Shown here in pieces: positions 25,398 to 34,884 of a DNA stretch of 62,191 bases. The translations under genes were made by a program, and so were the position numbers. The notes below the pieces were generated by a model. It made no database searches, had not been told where the DNA came from, and saw only the letters and a program-made list of their open reading frames with translations. Numbering within the stretch: position 1 is the first letter of the stretch; each line of letters starts with the position of its first letter. This stretch comes from Pigmentiphaga humi (GTDB lineage: Bacteria > Pseudomonadota > Gammaproteobacteria > Burkholderiales > Burkholderiaceae_B), in NCBI RefSeq assembly GCF_900606115.1, contig NZ_UWPJ01000004.1, positions 1-62,191 of the forward strand. The letters run 5' to 3'.

Positions 25398-25605
25398 TGT
25401 TTTCTTCCTCGATGGGTGGGGGCGGCCGGCGGCGGGCCCGCGCGCCGTGGCGGAGCATCGCCAGCAGCGGGATCGCCACGCCGGCCACGCCGACGGCCTT
25501 GACGAGGCCTTCGCCGACCATGGCACCGGCCAATCCGGCGATCGTGAGCACGGCGATCAGGAACGGTTCCGCGAAGCGGCGGCGCAGCGGCATCCTCGCG
25601 TTCAT
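25390..25605 (-). CDS. Small hydrophobic membrane protein in the TonB receptor operon
   Basis: A 71-aa protein with two short hydrophobic segments (about residues 12-30 and 34-50), an arginine-rich linker and an acidic tail (PPPPIEEENND). The start overlaps the PepSY gene stop in ATGA (25602-25605) and the end overlaps the methyltransferase start, so it is translationally tied to both. I recognise no family with certainty; small membrane proteins of this kind occur in siderophore-uptake operons. The ATG choice rests on the overlap. Confidence 0.7.
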   Translation of the reverse strand: MNARMPLRRRFAEPFLIAVLTIAGLAGAMVGEGLVKAVGVAGVAIPLLAMLRHGARARRRPPPPIEEENND

Positions 25606-26714
25606 GAGCGGGACCCCATGGTGTTCGCGGATCCGCCGCGCCGGCCCAGCCAGAGCGACAGCCCGGTCAGCAGCACGCCGATGGTGGCCAGGTCGAGCAG
25701 CGCCCAGATCAGCTTGAGCGGCCAGCCGCCGTAGTCGCCGAAGTGCAGCGGTTGGGCGAGAAAGAGCGCCTGCATGTACCACGGCAGGCTGCGCGTTCCC
25801 GCCACCTCGCCGGTGCCGGCGTCCACCAGCACGGGTTGGAGCAGGTGCTGGGTCAAGGGGGTATTGCCGCGCAGGAAGACGCCGTAGTGCCGGCGGCTGG
25901 TCAGTACCGAGCCGGGCATGGCGATGAAGTAGGGCGTCATGCCCGGCACCGCGGCGCGCGCCGTGGCCACGACGCCGTCCAGGTCGACCGGCGCGGCGGA
26001 TGCGCGCGCCGTAGAAGAGGGCGCGAGCCGCGACAGTTCGCGCGCCTGCCAGACCTGCACCGCGAGATCGCCCCAGCTGTTGATGAGGCCGGTCGCGCCG
26101 ACCACCAGCGCCCAGCCGAGCGTCGCCATGCCGGCCAGGTTGTGCAGGTCCAGCCGCCGTACGCGCCGGCTGCCCGGCCGCAGCGCGCCGAAGGCCAGCC
26201 GCCTCGTGAACGGCGCATAGACGATCACGCCCGACACCAGCGAAGCCAGGAACAGCAGCGCGACCAGGCCGATCGCGAGCGGCCCGGCCGGCCCCAGGAA
26301 CAACTCGCCATGGAGTTTCAGCAGCAGGCCCATCGGCCCGCGGTCGAGCGCGCCCGCGCCGAGGATCTCGCCGCTGGCGGCATCGACGTACACCGCCAGG
26401 TTCTCGCCGGGCGGCGAGTCCGCGGCGCGTCCCAGCGCGAAGCTCACCACGCCGGGCGTGTCGGCATCCCACAGTACGAACTGCACGTGCAGGCCGGGAT
26501 GGCTCTCCAGCACGCCCGCGACCAGCGCGTCGGTCGACGCGGCGGGCGAGCCGTCAGCGCGCCCGGCCACCGCATAGCCCAGGGCCTGGTCGATCTCGTC
26601 GTGGAAGATCAGCGGCAAGCCGGTGATGCACAGTATCAACAGGAACAGCGTGCAAACGAGGCTGGTCCAGCGGTGCACCCACGACCAGCGCCGCAGCGCG
26701 GCGGACGTCAGCAT
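25602..26714 (-). CDS. PepSY-associated transmembrane protein, putative siderophore-iron reductase
   Basis: A 370-aa inner-membrane protein of the PepSY-TM family. The opening LRRWSWVHRWTSLVCTLFLLIL is the first helix with its conserved histidine and tryptophan; further membrane helices are near residues 145-165 (...IGLVALLFLASLVSGVIVY), 190-212 and 325-350. Between them lie two periplasmic PepSY-like regions. Such proteins downstream of TonB-dependent receptors are thought to reduce or release siderophore iron at the inner membrane. It starts 4 bp after the receptor stop and is coupled to the small protein downstream. Confidence 0.87.
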   Translation of the reverse strand: MLTSAALRRWSWVHRWTSLVCTLFLLILCITGLPLIFHDEIDQALGYAVAGRADGSPAASTDALVAGVLESHPGLHVQFVLWDADTPGVVSFALGRAADSPPGENLAVYVDAASGEILGAGALDRGPMGLLLKLHGELFLGPAGPLAIGLVALLFLASLVSGVIVYAPFTRRLAFGALRPGSRRVRRLDLHNLAGMATLGWALVVGATGLINSWGDLAVQVWQARELSRLAPSSTARASAAPVDLDGVVATARAAVPGMTPYFIAMPGSVLTSRRHYGVFLRGNTPLTQHLLQPVLVDAGTGEVAGTRSLPWYMQALFLAQPLHFGDYGGWPLKLIWALLDLATIGVLLTGLSLWLGRRGGSANTMGSRS

Positions 26715-26718
26715 GGGC

Positions 26719-28872
26719 TCACCAGATGTAGCGCAGCGAGGCGGTGACCGTACGGGGCTGGATGTAGTTGCAGGCGTTGTAGCCGTTGGAGCAGACCACC
26801 GCCTTGCGGTCGAACAGGTTGGCAACGTTCAAGGCCAGGCGATAGCCGCCGGTCGTATAGCTGATGCCCGCGTCGGCGACGGTGAAGCCGGGCACGCGCT
26901 GCGTGTTGGCCACGTCGGCATAGGAGGCGCCGATGTAGCGCACCCCGGCGCTCAATCCCACGCCGGCCCACGGCTGATCGTAAAAGCGGTAGTCGAACCA
27001 GAGCGAGGCCGTCTGGCGGGGCACCGAGACGGGCCGCTTGTCCAGGTCCGGCCCGTTGCTGCGCACCACCTTGCTGTCCAGGTAGGTGTAGCTGCCGATG
27101 AGCGAAAGATGCCTGCCCAGGTCGGCATGGCCTTCGAGCTCGAGGCCGCGGGCGCGCGCCCTGCCGCTCTGCACCTGGGCGAAGATGCCGTGCGTGGCAT
27201 CGGGGTCGGGCGTCTGGACGTTGTCCTGGACGAGATGGAACACCGAAGCGGTGACGAAGCTGCGGGCGTCGCCGGGCTGATATTTCACTCCCGCTTCCCA
27301 TTGCTTGCCGGTGGTCGGCTTGAACGGGGTGCCTTGCCAATCGGCGCCGGTGGTGGGCAGGAACGACGTGGAATAGTTGACGTAAGGCGAGATTCCGCTG
27401 TCGAACCGGTACAGCAGGCCCAGGCGGCCCGTCGTCGCTTCGTCGCGCACGGTGGTGGAGGTGTTCAGGCTGCGATTGCGCGTGTCGTTGTCGGCGAAAT
27501 CGCGGCGCAAGCCGGCCAGCATCACCCAGCGGTCGAACCTGATCTGGTCTTGCAGATAGAGTCCCGTCTGGCTGAGTTTCTGCTTCTGGTCGAGCAGCGG
27601 CATCGACGGCGCCGCGATGGCTTGTCCATAGACCGGCGCGTACGCATCGATGCTCGGCGCGCTGCCGAACAGCCAGCGCGCGTCGGACTCGGTATGCTGG
27701 TAGTCCAGGCCGACCAGCACGGCGTGATGCAGCGCGCCGGTATTGAAGGTTTTTTCGAACCGGTTGTCGAAGGTCCACGCGTCGATCTTGTCGCGGTCGG
27801 TGAAGGCCGCGCGGTTCAGCGTCCGCAAGTCCGGCGCGAAACCCGTGCCGTAGGCCAGCGCAAGGTCCGAGTCCAGACGGGCATAGCGCAGGCTTTGCTG
27901 CAGCCGCCATCCGCTGTCGAAGCGGTGGTCCAGTTCATAGCCGACGGCGGTCTGGGTCTTGCTGTCATGGTTGAAGCCGGGCTCGCCGTCGAAGAAATGG
28001 CGCGAAATCCTTCCGTTCGGGTTGTTCAGGAACGTCCCCTGCGCCGGCACGTAGCCGAAATGCCCGCTTTGCGGATCGCGCAGATATTGCGCGTAGAGCG
28101 TGAGCGCCGTGGCGCCGTCCGGGCGCCAGGTCAGCGCCGGCGCCACCGCGATGCGTTCCGAGCGGGTATGGTCCACGGCGGTTTCGCCCGTGTGTCCGAC
28201 CGCCGTGAAGCGATACGAGAACTTGCCGTCGGCGTCGAGCGGGCCGGACAGATCGATCCCCGTCTCGATCCGGCCGAAACTGCCGCCTGCGACGAACACC
28301 TCGTGCTGCGGTTCCAGCGTCGGGCGCTTGCTGATGACGTTGATCAGGCCGCCCGGGCTGTTCTGTCCGTACAGCACCGAGGAGGGGCCCTTGAGGACCT
28401 CGATGCGGTCGACGAAATAGGGCTCGTTCTGAAAGAAGCCGAAGCTGGCATACGGCTGTTTCATGCCATCGAGGTAGTTCGTGCCGAAGGGGCCGAATCC
28501 GCGGATGTACCGGAAGTCCTGGCGGGTGGCCGAGCCGCCGCGCGTCTCGCCCGCCACGCCCGAGGTGTAGCGCAATGCCTGGTCGATGGTCTGCGCCGCC
28601 TGGCTCTCCATCTGGGCGCGGGTCACGACCGAGATCGCCTGCGGCGTTTCGATCAGCGGCGTGTCGGTCTTGGTCGCGGTTTCGGCGCGGGTGGCCGTGA
28701 CCGTGACGGCGGGCAGCGTGGCGGTCTGCGGCGCGGCGGCGTCCGCCGCCGGCTCCTGGGCGGCCTGCTGCGCCCAGGCCGCCCAGGGCGCTCCCGCCAC
28801 GACCAGAATCCCGACGGCGCGCTGGAAGACGGGCGCCTCCCTGCCACCAGCGTGTCGATGCCCCGTTTTCAT
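26719..28872 (-). CDS. TonB-dependent siderophore receptor
   Basis: A 717-aa outer-membrane receptor. A signal sequence precedes residue 35 (Ala-rich), then a TonB-box-like/plug region (TLPAVTVTATRAETATKTDT near residue 50), the plug domain with PQAISVVTRAQMES and VEVLKGPSSVLYGQNSPGG near residue 155, and a C-terminal barrel ending in aromatic Trp (SLRYIW). This is the ferric siderophore type (FhuE/FpvA/FoxA-like). The siderophore cannot be named. It heads the operon with PepSY protein, small protein and methyltransferase, and is divergent from the AraC regulator. Confidence 0.94.
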   Translation of the reverse strand: MKTGHRHAGGREAPVFQRAVGILVVAGAPWAAWAQQAAQEPAADAAAPQTATLPAVTVTATRAETATKTDTPLIETPQAISVVTRAQMESQAAQTIDQALRYTSGVAGETRGGSATRQDFRYIRGFGPFGTNYLDGMKQPYASFGFFQNEPYFVDRIEVLKGPSSVLYGQNSPGGLINVISKRPTLEPQHEVFVAGGSFGRIETGIDLSGPLDADGKFSYRFTAVGHTGETAVDHTRSERIAVAPALTWRPDGATALTLYAQYLRDPQSGHFGYVPAQGTFLNNPNGRISRHFFDGEPGFNHDSKTQTAVGYELDHRFDSGWRLQQSLRYARLDSDLALAYGTGFAPDLRTLNRAAFTDRDKIDAWTFDNRFEKTFNTGALHHAVLVGLDYQHTESDARWLFGSAPSIDAYAPVYGQAIAAPSMPLLDQKQKLSQTGLYLQDQIRFDRWVMLAGLRRDFADNDTRNRSLNTSTTVRDEATTGRLGLLYRFDSGISPYVNYSTSFLPTTGADWQGTPFKPTTGKQWEAGVKYQPGDARSFVTASVFHLVQDNVQTPDPDATHGIFAQVQSGRARARGLELEGHADLGRHLSLIGSYTYLDSKVVRSNGPDLDKRPVSVPRQTASLWFDYRFYDQPWAGVGLSAGVRYIGASYADVANTQRVPGFTVADAGISYTTGGYRLALNVANLFDRKAVVCSNGYNACNYIQPRTVTASLRYIW

Positions 28873-28904
28873 AAACCCCTCTTATTCGGTCGATACGTTT
28901 GCGA

Positions 28905-28927
28905 ATGCGACTGCGAACCAGTCGCAT
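28905..28927. promoter_or_regulatory. Inverted repeat in receptor/AraC divergent region
   Basis: ATGCGACTG (28905-28913) and CAGTCGCAT (28919-28927) form a perfect 9-bp inverted repeat with a 5-bp spacer, 33 bp before the receptor start and 62 bp before the AraC start. Direct GCGAATGCGACTGCGAA-type repeats overlap it. It could be the AraC-type regulator site or a Fur-like site; it does not match a classic Fur box closely. Confidence 0.5.
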
Positions 28928-28988
28928 CTAGAATGTAAGGGGTTGGAAAGAAGAAGTCTGGCCAAAAAATAGCGAAAAACGGACGCAG

Positions 28989-29828
28989 ATGGATCAGGAA
29001 GACATTCCCCTCTACCCTTTCTTCGGCGCGGGACGCACGCTGGTGTTCGCGCACGACTACGCGGCCGGTTCGCTGCAGCCGCTGCATAGGCACGACGTGC
29101 CGCAATTGCTGCACGCGGCGCGCGGCGTGATGCGCGTGACCACGCCCGGCGGCTATTGGGTGATTCCGCCGAACCGGGGCGTCTGGATACCCGCGTTCAT
29201 GCCTCACGAGATCCGCATGGTCGGGCCGGTGTCGATGCGCACCCTGTATGTCGAGGCGGGTTCGGCGCCTGCCGGGGTGGAGGCCTGCGCGGTCGTCGCC
29301 ATTGCGCCGCTGCTGCAGCGCCTGCTCGAAGAGCTGGCGGTGGCCGACCCGCGGCTGCCGCGGCCCACCGATGCGCGCTATCGCACCATGGAAGAGCTGG
29401 CCTTGATCGAGATCGCCCGGCTCGAGCAACTGCCGCTGAACGTGCGCATGCCGCGCGACCCGCGCCTGCTGAAACTGTGCACGGCGCTCCTGGAGCGTCC
29501 GCACGATGCCAGCACGCTGGATGATCTGGCCTACGAAATCGGCGCGAGCACCCGGACGCTGCGCCGGCTCTTCCAGGATGAACTCGGCATGAGCTTCGCG
29601 GACTGGCGGCAGCAGGTGCGCCTCATGGAAGCGTTCGCCCGGCTGGCCGAAGGGCAGGCGGTCACGCGGGTATCGCGCGATCTCGGCTATGCGGCGCCGA
29701 GCGCCTTCATCGCGATGTTCAAACGGGCGATGGGCTGCCCGCCCAGCCAATACGCCAAGACCGATCCGTCGCTATCGCATGGATGGAGCCGGCAGGCGGG
29801 TCCGGTTCGCCGCCAGCTGCCGGCCTGA
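28989..29828 (+). CDS. AraC-family transcriptional regulator with N-terminal cupin
   Basis: A 279-aa regulator. The N-terminal about 90 residues are cupin-like (LHRHDVPQLLHAARGVMRV, GYWVIPPNRGVWIPAFMPHEI), and the C-terminal two helix-turn-helix motifs span about residues 170-265 (DDLAYEIGASTRTLRRLFQ and VSRDLGYAAPSAFIAMFKRA). This architecture is common in regulators of metal or xenobiotic response. It is divergent from the siderophore receptor with a 9-bp inverted repeat between them, so it may control iron uptake. Confidence 0.88.
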   Translation: MDQEDIPLYPFFGAGRTLVFAHDYAAGSLQPLHRHDVPQLLHAARGVMRVTTPGGYWVIPPNRGVWIPAFMPHEIRMVGPVSMRTLYVEAGSAPAGVEACAVVAIAPLLQRLLEELAVADPRLPRPTDARYRTMEELALIEIARLEQLPLNVRMPRDPRLLKLCTALLERPHDASTLDDLAYEIGASTRTLRRLFQDELGMSFADWRQQVRLMEAFARLAEGQAVTRVSRDLGYAAPSAFIAMFKRAMGCPPSQYAKTDPSLSHGWSRQAGPVRRQLPA

Positions 29829-29882
29829 TTCGCGGCGCGCCTGGGCGCGCGCAAGCGCGCAGGGCGGGTAAACTCCTTCGCC

Positions 29883-30461
29883 ATGCACCAGTGGCTTCAA
29901 ACCTCCGTCCAATGGCTGCTCCACACCCTGGCACTGCCCGAGGTCGGGCTGTCGGCGATTTTCGTCGTCAGCATGGTCTCCGCCACGTTGCTGCCCATGG
30001 GGTCGGAGCCGGCGGTGTTCGGCTATGTGAAGCTGGCGCCGCATATGTTCTGGGCGGCGGTGCTGATGGCGACCGCGGGCAACACGCTGGGCGGCGTGAT
30101 CAGCTACTGGATGGGCGCGCTGGCCAAGCGGGCGGTGGAGCGTATCAAGGCGCACCGCGAAGCGCGGCTGGAGCATGAGCATGGACATGAACATGAAGCG
30201 GCGCACGAAAGCGGGCATGGCGACGACCGCGCGCCTTCCCGCAAGGACCGCTGGCACGCCACCGCGCACGCCTGGGTGGAGCGCTTCGGCGCCAAGACGC
30301 TGCTGCTCTCCTGGGTGCCGCTGGTGGGCGATCCGCTGTGCGCGGTGGCGGGCTGGCTGCGGCTCGATTTCCGCGCCTGCGTGGTCTATATGGCGATAGG
30401 CAAGCTGGGCCGCTATTTGACGATGACGGCGGCGCTGCTGTGGATGTTCCCCGACAAGTAA
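29883..30461 (+). CDS. YqaA/DedA-like inner-membrane protein with His-rich loop
   Basis: A 192-aa membrane protein of the SNARE-associated/VTT (YqaA) group. Hydrophobic segments are at about residues 18-40, 52-75 and 140-185, with the family patterns MGSEPAVFGYVKL and GNTLGGVISYWMG. Between them an unusual loop at residues 97-118 contains seven histidines and many acidic residues (EHEHGHEHEAAHESGHGDD). The loop could bind divalent metal; the family itself is linked to lipid or ion transport. The ATG at 29883 is preceded by an AACTCC stretch without a strong ribosome-binding site. Confidence 0.82.
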   Translation: MHQWLQTSVQWLLHTLALPEVGLSAIFVVSMVSATLLPMGSEPAVFGYVKLAPHMFWAAVLMATAGNTLGGVISYWMGALAKRAVERIKAHREARLEHEHGHEHEAAHESGHGDDRAPSRKDRWHATAHAWVERFGAKTLLLSWVPLVGDPLCAVAGWLRLDFRACVVYMAIGKLGRYLTMTAALLWMFPDK

Positions 30462-30496
30462 GGGGGCGAGATGTCAACGAACAAGGGTTTCAGGGC

Positions 30497-30856
30497 ATGG
30501 CCGATATCCGCGTCTACGGACTGAACAACTGCGATACGTGCCGCAAGGCGCGCAAATGGCTCGATGCCCAGGGACTGGCCTACACCTTCGTCGACTACCG
30601 GGAGCACCCGGCGGGCGCGGACGTGCTCAAGGCCTGGGCAGGCAAGGTGGGCGGCTGGGAAAAGCTGGTCAATCGGGCCTCGACCACCTGGCGCAACCTG
30701 CCGGAAGCGAGCAAGCAGCCTGCGGGCGAGGCCGACTGGCTGGCGCTGGTGGCCGGGCACCCCACATTGGTGCGGCGTCCGGTGCTGGAGACGGCGGATG
30801 GAGCCGTGAGCGTGGGGTTTTCCGAGGCGGGCTGGCGCGGGCGCCTGGGCGCCTGA
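30497..30856 (+). CDS. ArsC/Spx-family thioredoxin-fold protein (YffB-like)
   Basis: A 119-aa cytoplasmic protein with the ArsC-like thioredoxin fold. It starts MADIRVYGLNNCDTCRKARK with a C-x-x-C pair at Cys12 and Cys15, which is typical of the YffB/ArsC-like branch rather than arsenate reductases proper. VRRPVLE, with the conserved Arg-Pro, is in the last third. No arsenic genes are adjacent. Role is probably a glutathione-dependent or regulatory reductase; the true substrate is unknown. Confidence 0.87.
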   Translation: MADIRVYGLNNCDTCRKARKWLDAQGLAYTFVDYREHPAGADVLKAWAGKVGGWEKLVNRASTTWRNLPEASKQPAGEADWLALVAGHPTLVRRPVLETADGAVSVGFSEAGWRGRLGA

Positions 30857-30912
30857 GCGTTTCCGCCGAGGGGGAAAGAGCAGGGGTGCAGCGGGTAGGC
30901 GGGCCGATCGGC

Positions 30913-30918
30913 TAGAAT
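30913..30918 (+). promoter_or_regulatory. Possible -10 element before the DUF3683 oxidase gene
   Basis: TAGAAT (30913-30918) sits 34 bp before the ATG within the direct repeat GATCGGCTA (30906-30914 and 30920-30928). A clear -35 was not found. Confidence 0.25.
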
Positions 30919-30951
30919 GATCGGCTACCTTTGGGATGAAGTACCCCCATC

Positions 30952-33900
30952 ATGAACGCCCCTTTGCCCATCGCCATCGCTTCGGCGCACACGCCGGCCC
31001 GCCTGCGGGAGATTCCCTACAACTATACGTCGTTTTCCGATCGCGAGATCGTGCAACGGCTGCTGGGGTCGCAGGCCTGGGACATGCTGTGCGAGCTGCG
31101 CGGCGAGCGCCGCACCGGCCGCTCGGCGCGCATGCTCTACGAAGTTCTGGGCGACATCTGGGTCGTGCGCCGCAATCCCTATCTGCAGGACGACCTGCTC
31201 GACAATCCCAAGCGCCGCGGCCTGCTGGTCGAGGCGCTGAACCATCGCCTGGGCGAAGTCGAGCAGCGCCGCGAGCCGGGCGAAACCGAGCGCGACGGCA
31301 AGGTCGGCCGGCTGCTGGAGCTGGCCCGCGGCGCGGTCGCCGCGTTCGAGCGCGAGTTCAACGAAACCGCCGAGCTGCGCCGGCGCGTGCAGAAGGTGCT
31401 GGGCCGCAGCACCGCACGCGACAACATCAAGTTCGACGGGCTCTCGCGCGTCTCGCACGTGACCGACGCCACCGACTGGCGCGTCGAATTCCCGTTCGTG
31501 GTGCTGACGCCCGACAGCGAAGAGGAAATCGCCGCGCTGGTGCGCGGCTGTATCGAGCTGGGCCTGACCATCATCCCGCGCGGCGGCGGCACGGGCTATA
31601 CCGGCGGCGCGGTGCCGCTGACCTGGAAATCGGTGGTCATCAACACCGAGAAGCTCGATCACATGGACCCGGTGGCGCTGGGTCCGCAGCCCGGCCTGGA
31701 CAAGGAGGTCGCCACGATCTTCACCGGCGCCGGCGTGGTCACCAAGCGCGTGGCCGACGCCGCCGACAAGGCCGGCTTCGTGTTCGCGGTGGATCCGACC
31801 TCGGCCGAGGCTTCCTGCGTGGGCGGCAACGTCGCCATGAACGCGGGCGGCAAGAAGGCCGTGCTGTGGGGCACCGCGCTCGACAACCTCGCCTGGTGGC
31901 GCATGGTCGATCCCGAGGGCAACTGGCTCGAGGTCACGCGCCTGGGCCACAACCTGGGCAAGATCCACGACGTCGACGTCGCCCGCTTCGAACTCAAGTG
32001 GTTCGACGGCGCCGGCAAGCCCGGCGAGCGCCTGCTGCGCACCGAGCCGCTGGACATTCCCGGACGCGTGTTCCGCAAGGAAGGCCTGGGCAAGGACGTG
32101 ACCGACAAATTCCTGGCGGGCCTGCCGGGCATCCAGAAGGAAGGCACCGACGGCATCATCACGTCGGCGCGCTGGGTGGTGCACCGCATGCCCAAGTACG
32201 CGCGCACGGTCTGTATGGAATTCTTCGGCCAGGCGCGCGACGCCATTCCGTCCATCGTCGAGGTCAAGGGCTACCTGGACGGCGAGGGGCGCACCCGCGG
32301 CGCGATCCTGGCGGGCCTGGAGCACCTGGACGAGCGCTATCTGCGCGCGGTCGGCTATTCGACCAAGAGCAAGCGCGGCACGCTGCCCAAGATGGTATTG
32401 ATCGGCGACATCGTCGGCGACGACGAGGACGCGGTCGCGGTGGCGGCCAGCGAGGTCGTGCGCCTGGCCAATACGCGCCACGGCGAAGGCTTCGTCGCCG
32501 TCAGCGCCGAGGCGCGCAAGAAATTCTGGCTCGACCGTTCGCGCACCGCCGCCATCGCGCGCCACACCAACGCCTTCAAGATCAACGAAGACGTGGTGAT
32601 CCCGCTGCCGCGCATGGGCGAGTACACCGACGAGATCGAGCGCATCAACATCGAGCTGTCCACCCGCAACAAGCTGCGCCTGATCGACCGCCTGGCCGGG
32701 TTCTTCGACAGCGGCGACCTGCCCCTGGGCAAGAGCGAGGACGGTGAAGGCGAGAAGCTCTCGCGCGAGGAAATCCTGGGCGACCGCGCCGTGCAGGCGC
32801 TGGAGCTGCTGGAGGAAGTGCGTGGGCGCTGGACCTGGATCCTGAACAGCATGGACCTGGCGCTGGCCGACACCATGGGCGAGTTCGCCCGCATCGGCCT
32901 GGGCGCGCTGCTGCCGGCCCTGCAGGACCGCCTGCAGGTGCAGCCCGAAGTGCGCGTGTTCGACGTGGTGCAGGACCGCACCGTGCGCGTGTCCTGGAAG
33001 GCCGAGCTGAAGGCGCCGCTGTCGCGCATCTTCTCCGGCCAGGCCTGCGCGCCCATCCTCGCCAAGGCCCAGGAGATCCACGACAAGGAACTCAAGGGCC
33101 GGGTGTTCGTCGCGCTGCACATGCACGCGGGCGACGGCAACGTCCACACCAACATCCCGGTCAACTCCGACAACTACGAGATGCTGCAGGAGGCCAACGA
33201 GGCCGTCTCGCGCATCATGGACGTCGCACGCAGCCTGGACGGCGTGATCTCGGGCGAGCACGGCATCGGCATCACCAAGTACGAGTTCCTGTCCGAAGCC
33301 GAGCTGGCGCCGTTCCAGGACTACAAGCGCCGCGTCGATCCGCACAACCGCTTCAATGCCGGCAAGCTGATGCCCGGCGGCGACCTGCGCCATGCGTACA
33401 CGCCCAGCTTCAACCTGATGGGCCACGAATCCCTGATCATGCAGCAGAGCGAGATCGGCGCGATCTCGCACGCGGTCAAGGATTGCCTGCGCTGCGGCAA
33501 GTGCAAGCCGGTGTGCGCCACCCACGTGCCGCGCGCCAACCTGCTCTACTCGCCGCGCAACAAGATCCTGGCGACCTCGCTGCTGGTCGAGGCCTTCCTG
33601 TACGAAGAGCAGACCCGGCGCGGCATCAGCGTCAAGCATTGGGAAGAGTTCGAGGACGTGGCCGACCACTGCACGGTCTGCCACAAGTGCGAGACCCCCT
33701 GTCCGGTGGACATCGACTTCGGCGACGTGTCGATGAACATGCGCAGCCTGCTGCGCCGCATGGGCCAGAAGTCCTTCAATCCGGGCACGGCCGCGGCCAT
33801 GTTCTTCCTGAACGCCAAGGATCCGCGCACCATCAATGCCACGCGCAAGGCCATGGTGGGCGTCGGCTACAAGGCGCAGCGCCTGGCGCACGACGTGCTG

Positions 33901-34884
33901 GCCAAGTTCGCCCGCAAGCAGACCGCGCATCCGCCGGCCACGGTGGGCAAGCCGCCGCTGCGCGAGCAGGTGATCCACTTCGTCAACAAGAAGATGCCGG
34001 GCAACCTGCCCAAGCAGGGCGCGCGCAAGCTGCTGGACATCGAGGACGCGAAGTACATCCCCATCCTGCGCGACCCGAAGGGCACCTCGGCCGAGACCGA
34101 GGCGGTGTTCTACTTCCCCGGCTGTGGTTCCGAGCGCCTGTTCTCGCAGGTCGGGCTGGCCACGCAGGCCATGCTCTGGCACGCCGGCGTGCAGACCGTG
34201 CTGCCGCCGGGCTACCTGTGCTGCGGCTATCCGCAGCGCGGCAACGGCATGGAAGACAAGGCCGAAAAGATCATCACCGACAACCGGGTGCTGTTCCACC
34301 GCATGGCCAACACGCTCAACTACCTCGACATCAAGACGGTGGTGGTGAGCTGCGGCACCTGCTACGACCAGCTCGCGGGCTATGAATTCGACAAGATCTT
34401 CCCCGGCTGCCGGCTGATCGACATCCACGAGTACCTGCTCGAGAAAGGCATCAAGCTCGACGGCGTCACGGGCACGCGCTACATGTACCACGATCCCTGC
34501 CATACGCCGATGAAGCTGCAGGATCCCATGAAGACCGTGCGCGCGCTGGTGGGCGAGGGCGTGGACAAGAGCGACCGCTGCTGCGGCGAATCCGGCACGC
34601 TGGCGGTGACCCGCCCGGACATTTCCACGCAAATCCGCTTCCGCAAGGAAGAAGAGCTGCGCAAGGGTGCCGGCAAGCTGCGCGCCGACGGTTTCTCCGG
34701 CGACGTCAAGGTGCTGACCTCCTGTCCCTCCTGCCTGCAGGGCCTGAGCCGCTACAACGACGATGCCGGCCTCGACGCCGACTACATCGTCGTCGAGATC
34801 GCGCGCCACGTGCTGGGCGAGCAGTGGATGGAAGACTACGTGCGCCGCGCCAATGCCGGCGGCATCGAGCGGGTGCTGCTCTAA
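30952..34884 (+). CDS. DUF3683 FAD-linked oxidase / iron-sulfur fusion protein
   Basis: A 1310-aa fused oxidoreductase. Order of parts: DUF3683 N-terminus ([20 protein letters not shown], residues 18-37); a GlcD-type FAD-binding domain ([14 protein letters not shown] near residue 205 and [11 protein letters not shown] near residue 285); the FAD-linked oxidase C-terminal domain ([18 protein letters not shown] and [10 protein letters not shown] near residue 770); two 4Fe-4S clusters ([11 protein letters not shown] and [12 protein letters not shown], residues about 845-925); and two CCG domains ([10 protein letters not shown] and CCGESGTL). Such proteins oxidise 2-hydroxyacids such as D-lactate or D-2-hydroxyglutarate and pass electrons to the respiratory chain. 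The exact substrate is open. The next gene starts one base after its stop. Confidence 0.92.
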   Translation: MNAPLPIAIASAHTPARLREIPYNYTSFSDREIVQRLLGSQAWDMLCELRGERRTGRSARMLYEVLGDIWVVRRNPYLQDDLLDNPKRRGLLVEALNHRLGEVEQRREPGETERDGKVGRLLELARGAVAAFEREFNETAELRRRVQKVLGRSTARDNIKFDGLSRVSHVTDATDWRVEFPFVVLTPDSEEEIAALVRGCIELGLTIIPRGGGTGYTGGAVPLTWKSVVINTEKLDHMDPVALGPQPGLDKEVATIFTGAGVVTKRVADAADKAGFVFAVDPTSAEASCVGGNVAMNAGGKKAVLWGTALDNLAWWRMVDPEGNWLEVTRLGHNLGKIHDVDVARFELKWFDGAGKPGERLLRTEPLDIPGRVFRKEGLGKDVTDKFLAGLPGIQKEGTDGIITSARWVVHRMPKYARTVCMEFFGQARDAIPSIVEVKGYLDGEGRTRGAILAGLEHLDERYLRAVGYSTKSKRGTLPKMVLIGDIVGDDEDAVAVAASEVVRLANTRHGEGFVAVSAEARKKFWLDRSRTAAIARHTNAFKINEDVVIPLPRMGEYTDEIERINIELSTRNKLRLIDRLAGFFDSGDLPLGKSEDGEGEKLSREEILGDRAVQALELLEEVRGRWTWILNSMDLALADTMGEFARIGLGALLPALQDRLQVQPEVRVFDVVQDRTVRVSWKAELKAPLSRIFSGQACAPILAKAQEIHDKELKGRVFVALHMHAGDGNVHTNIPVNSDNYEMLQEANEAVSRIMDVARSLDGVISGEHGIGITKYEFLSEAELAPFQDYKRRVDPHNRFNAGKLMPGGDLRHAYTPSFNLMGHESLIMQQSEIGAISHAVKDCLRCGKCKPVCATHVPRANLLYSPRNKILATSLLVEAFLYEEQTRRGISVKHWEEFEDVADHCTVCHKCETPCPVDIDFGDVSMNMRSLLRRMGQKSFNPGTAAAMFFLNAKDPRTINATRKAMVGVGYKAQRLAHDVLAKFARKQTAHPPATVGKPPLREQVIHFVNKKMPGNLPKQGARKLLDIEDAKYIPILRDPKGTSAETEAVFYFPGCGSERLFSQVGLATQAMLWHAGVQTVLPPGYLCCGYPQRGNGMEDKAEKIITDNRVLFHRMANTLNYLDIKTVVVSCGTCYDQLAGYEFDKIFPGCRLIDIHEYLLEKGIKLDGVTGTRYMYHDPCHTPMKLQDPMKTVRALVGEGVDKSDRCCGESGTLAVTRPDISTQIRFRKEEELRKGAGKLRADGFSGDVKVLTSCPSCLQGLSRYNDDAGLDADYIVVEIARHVLGEQWMEDYVRRANAGGIERVLL

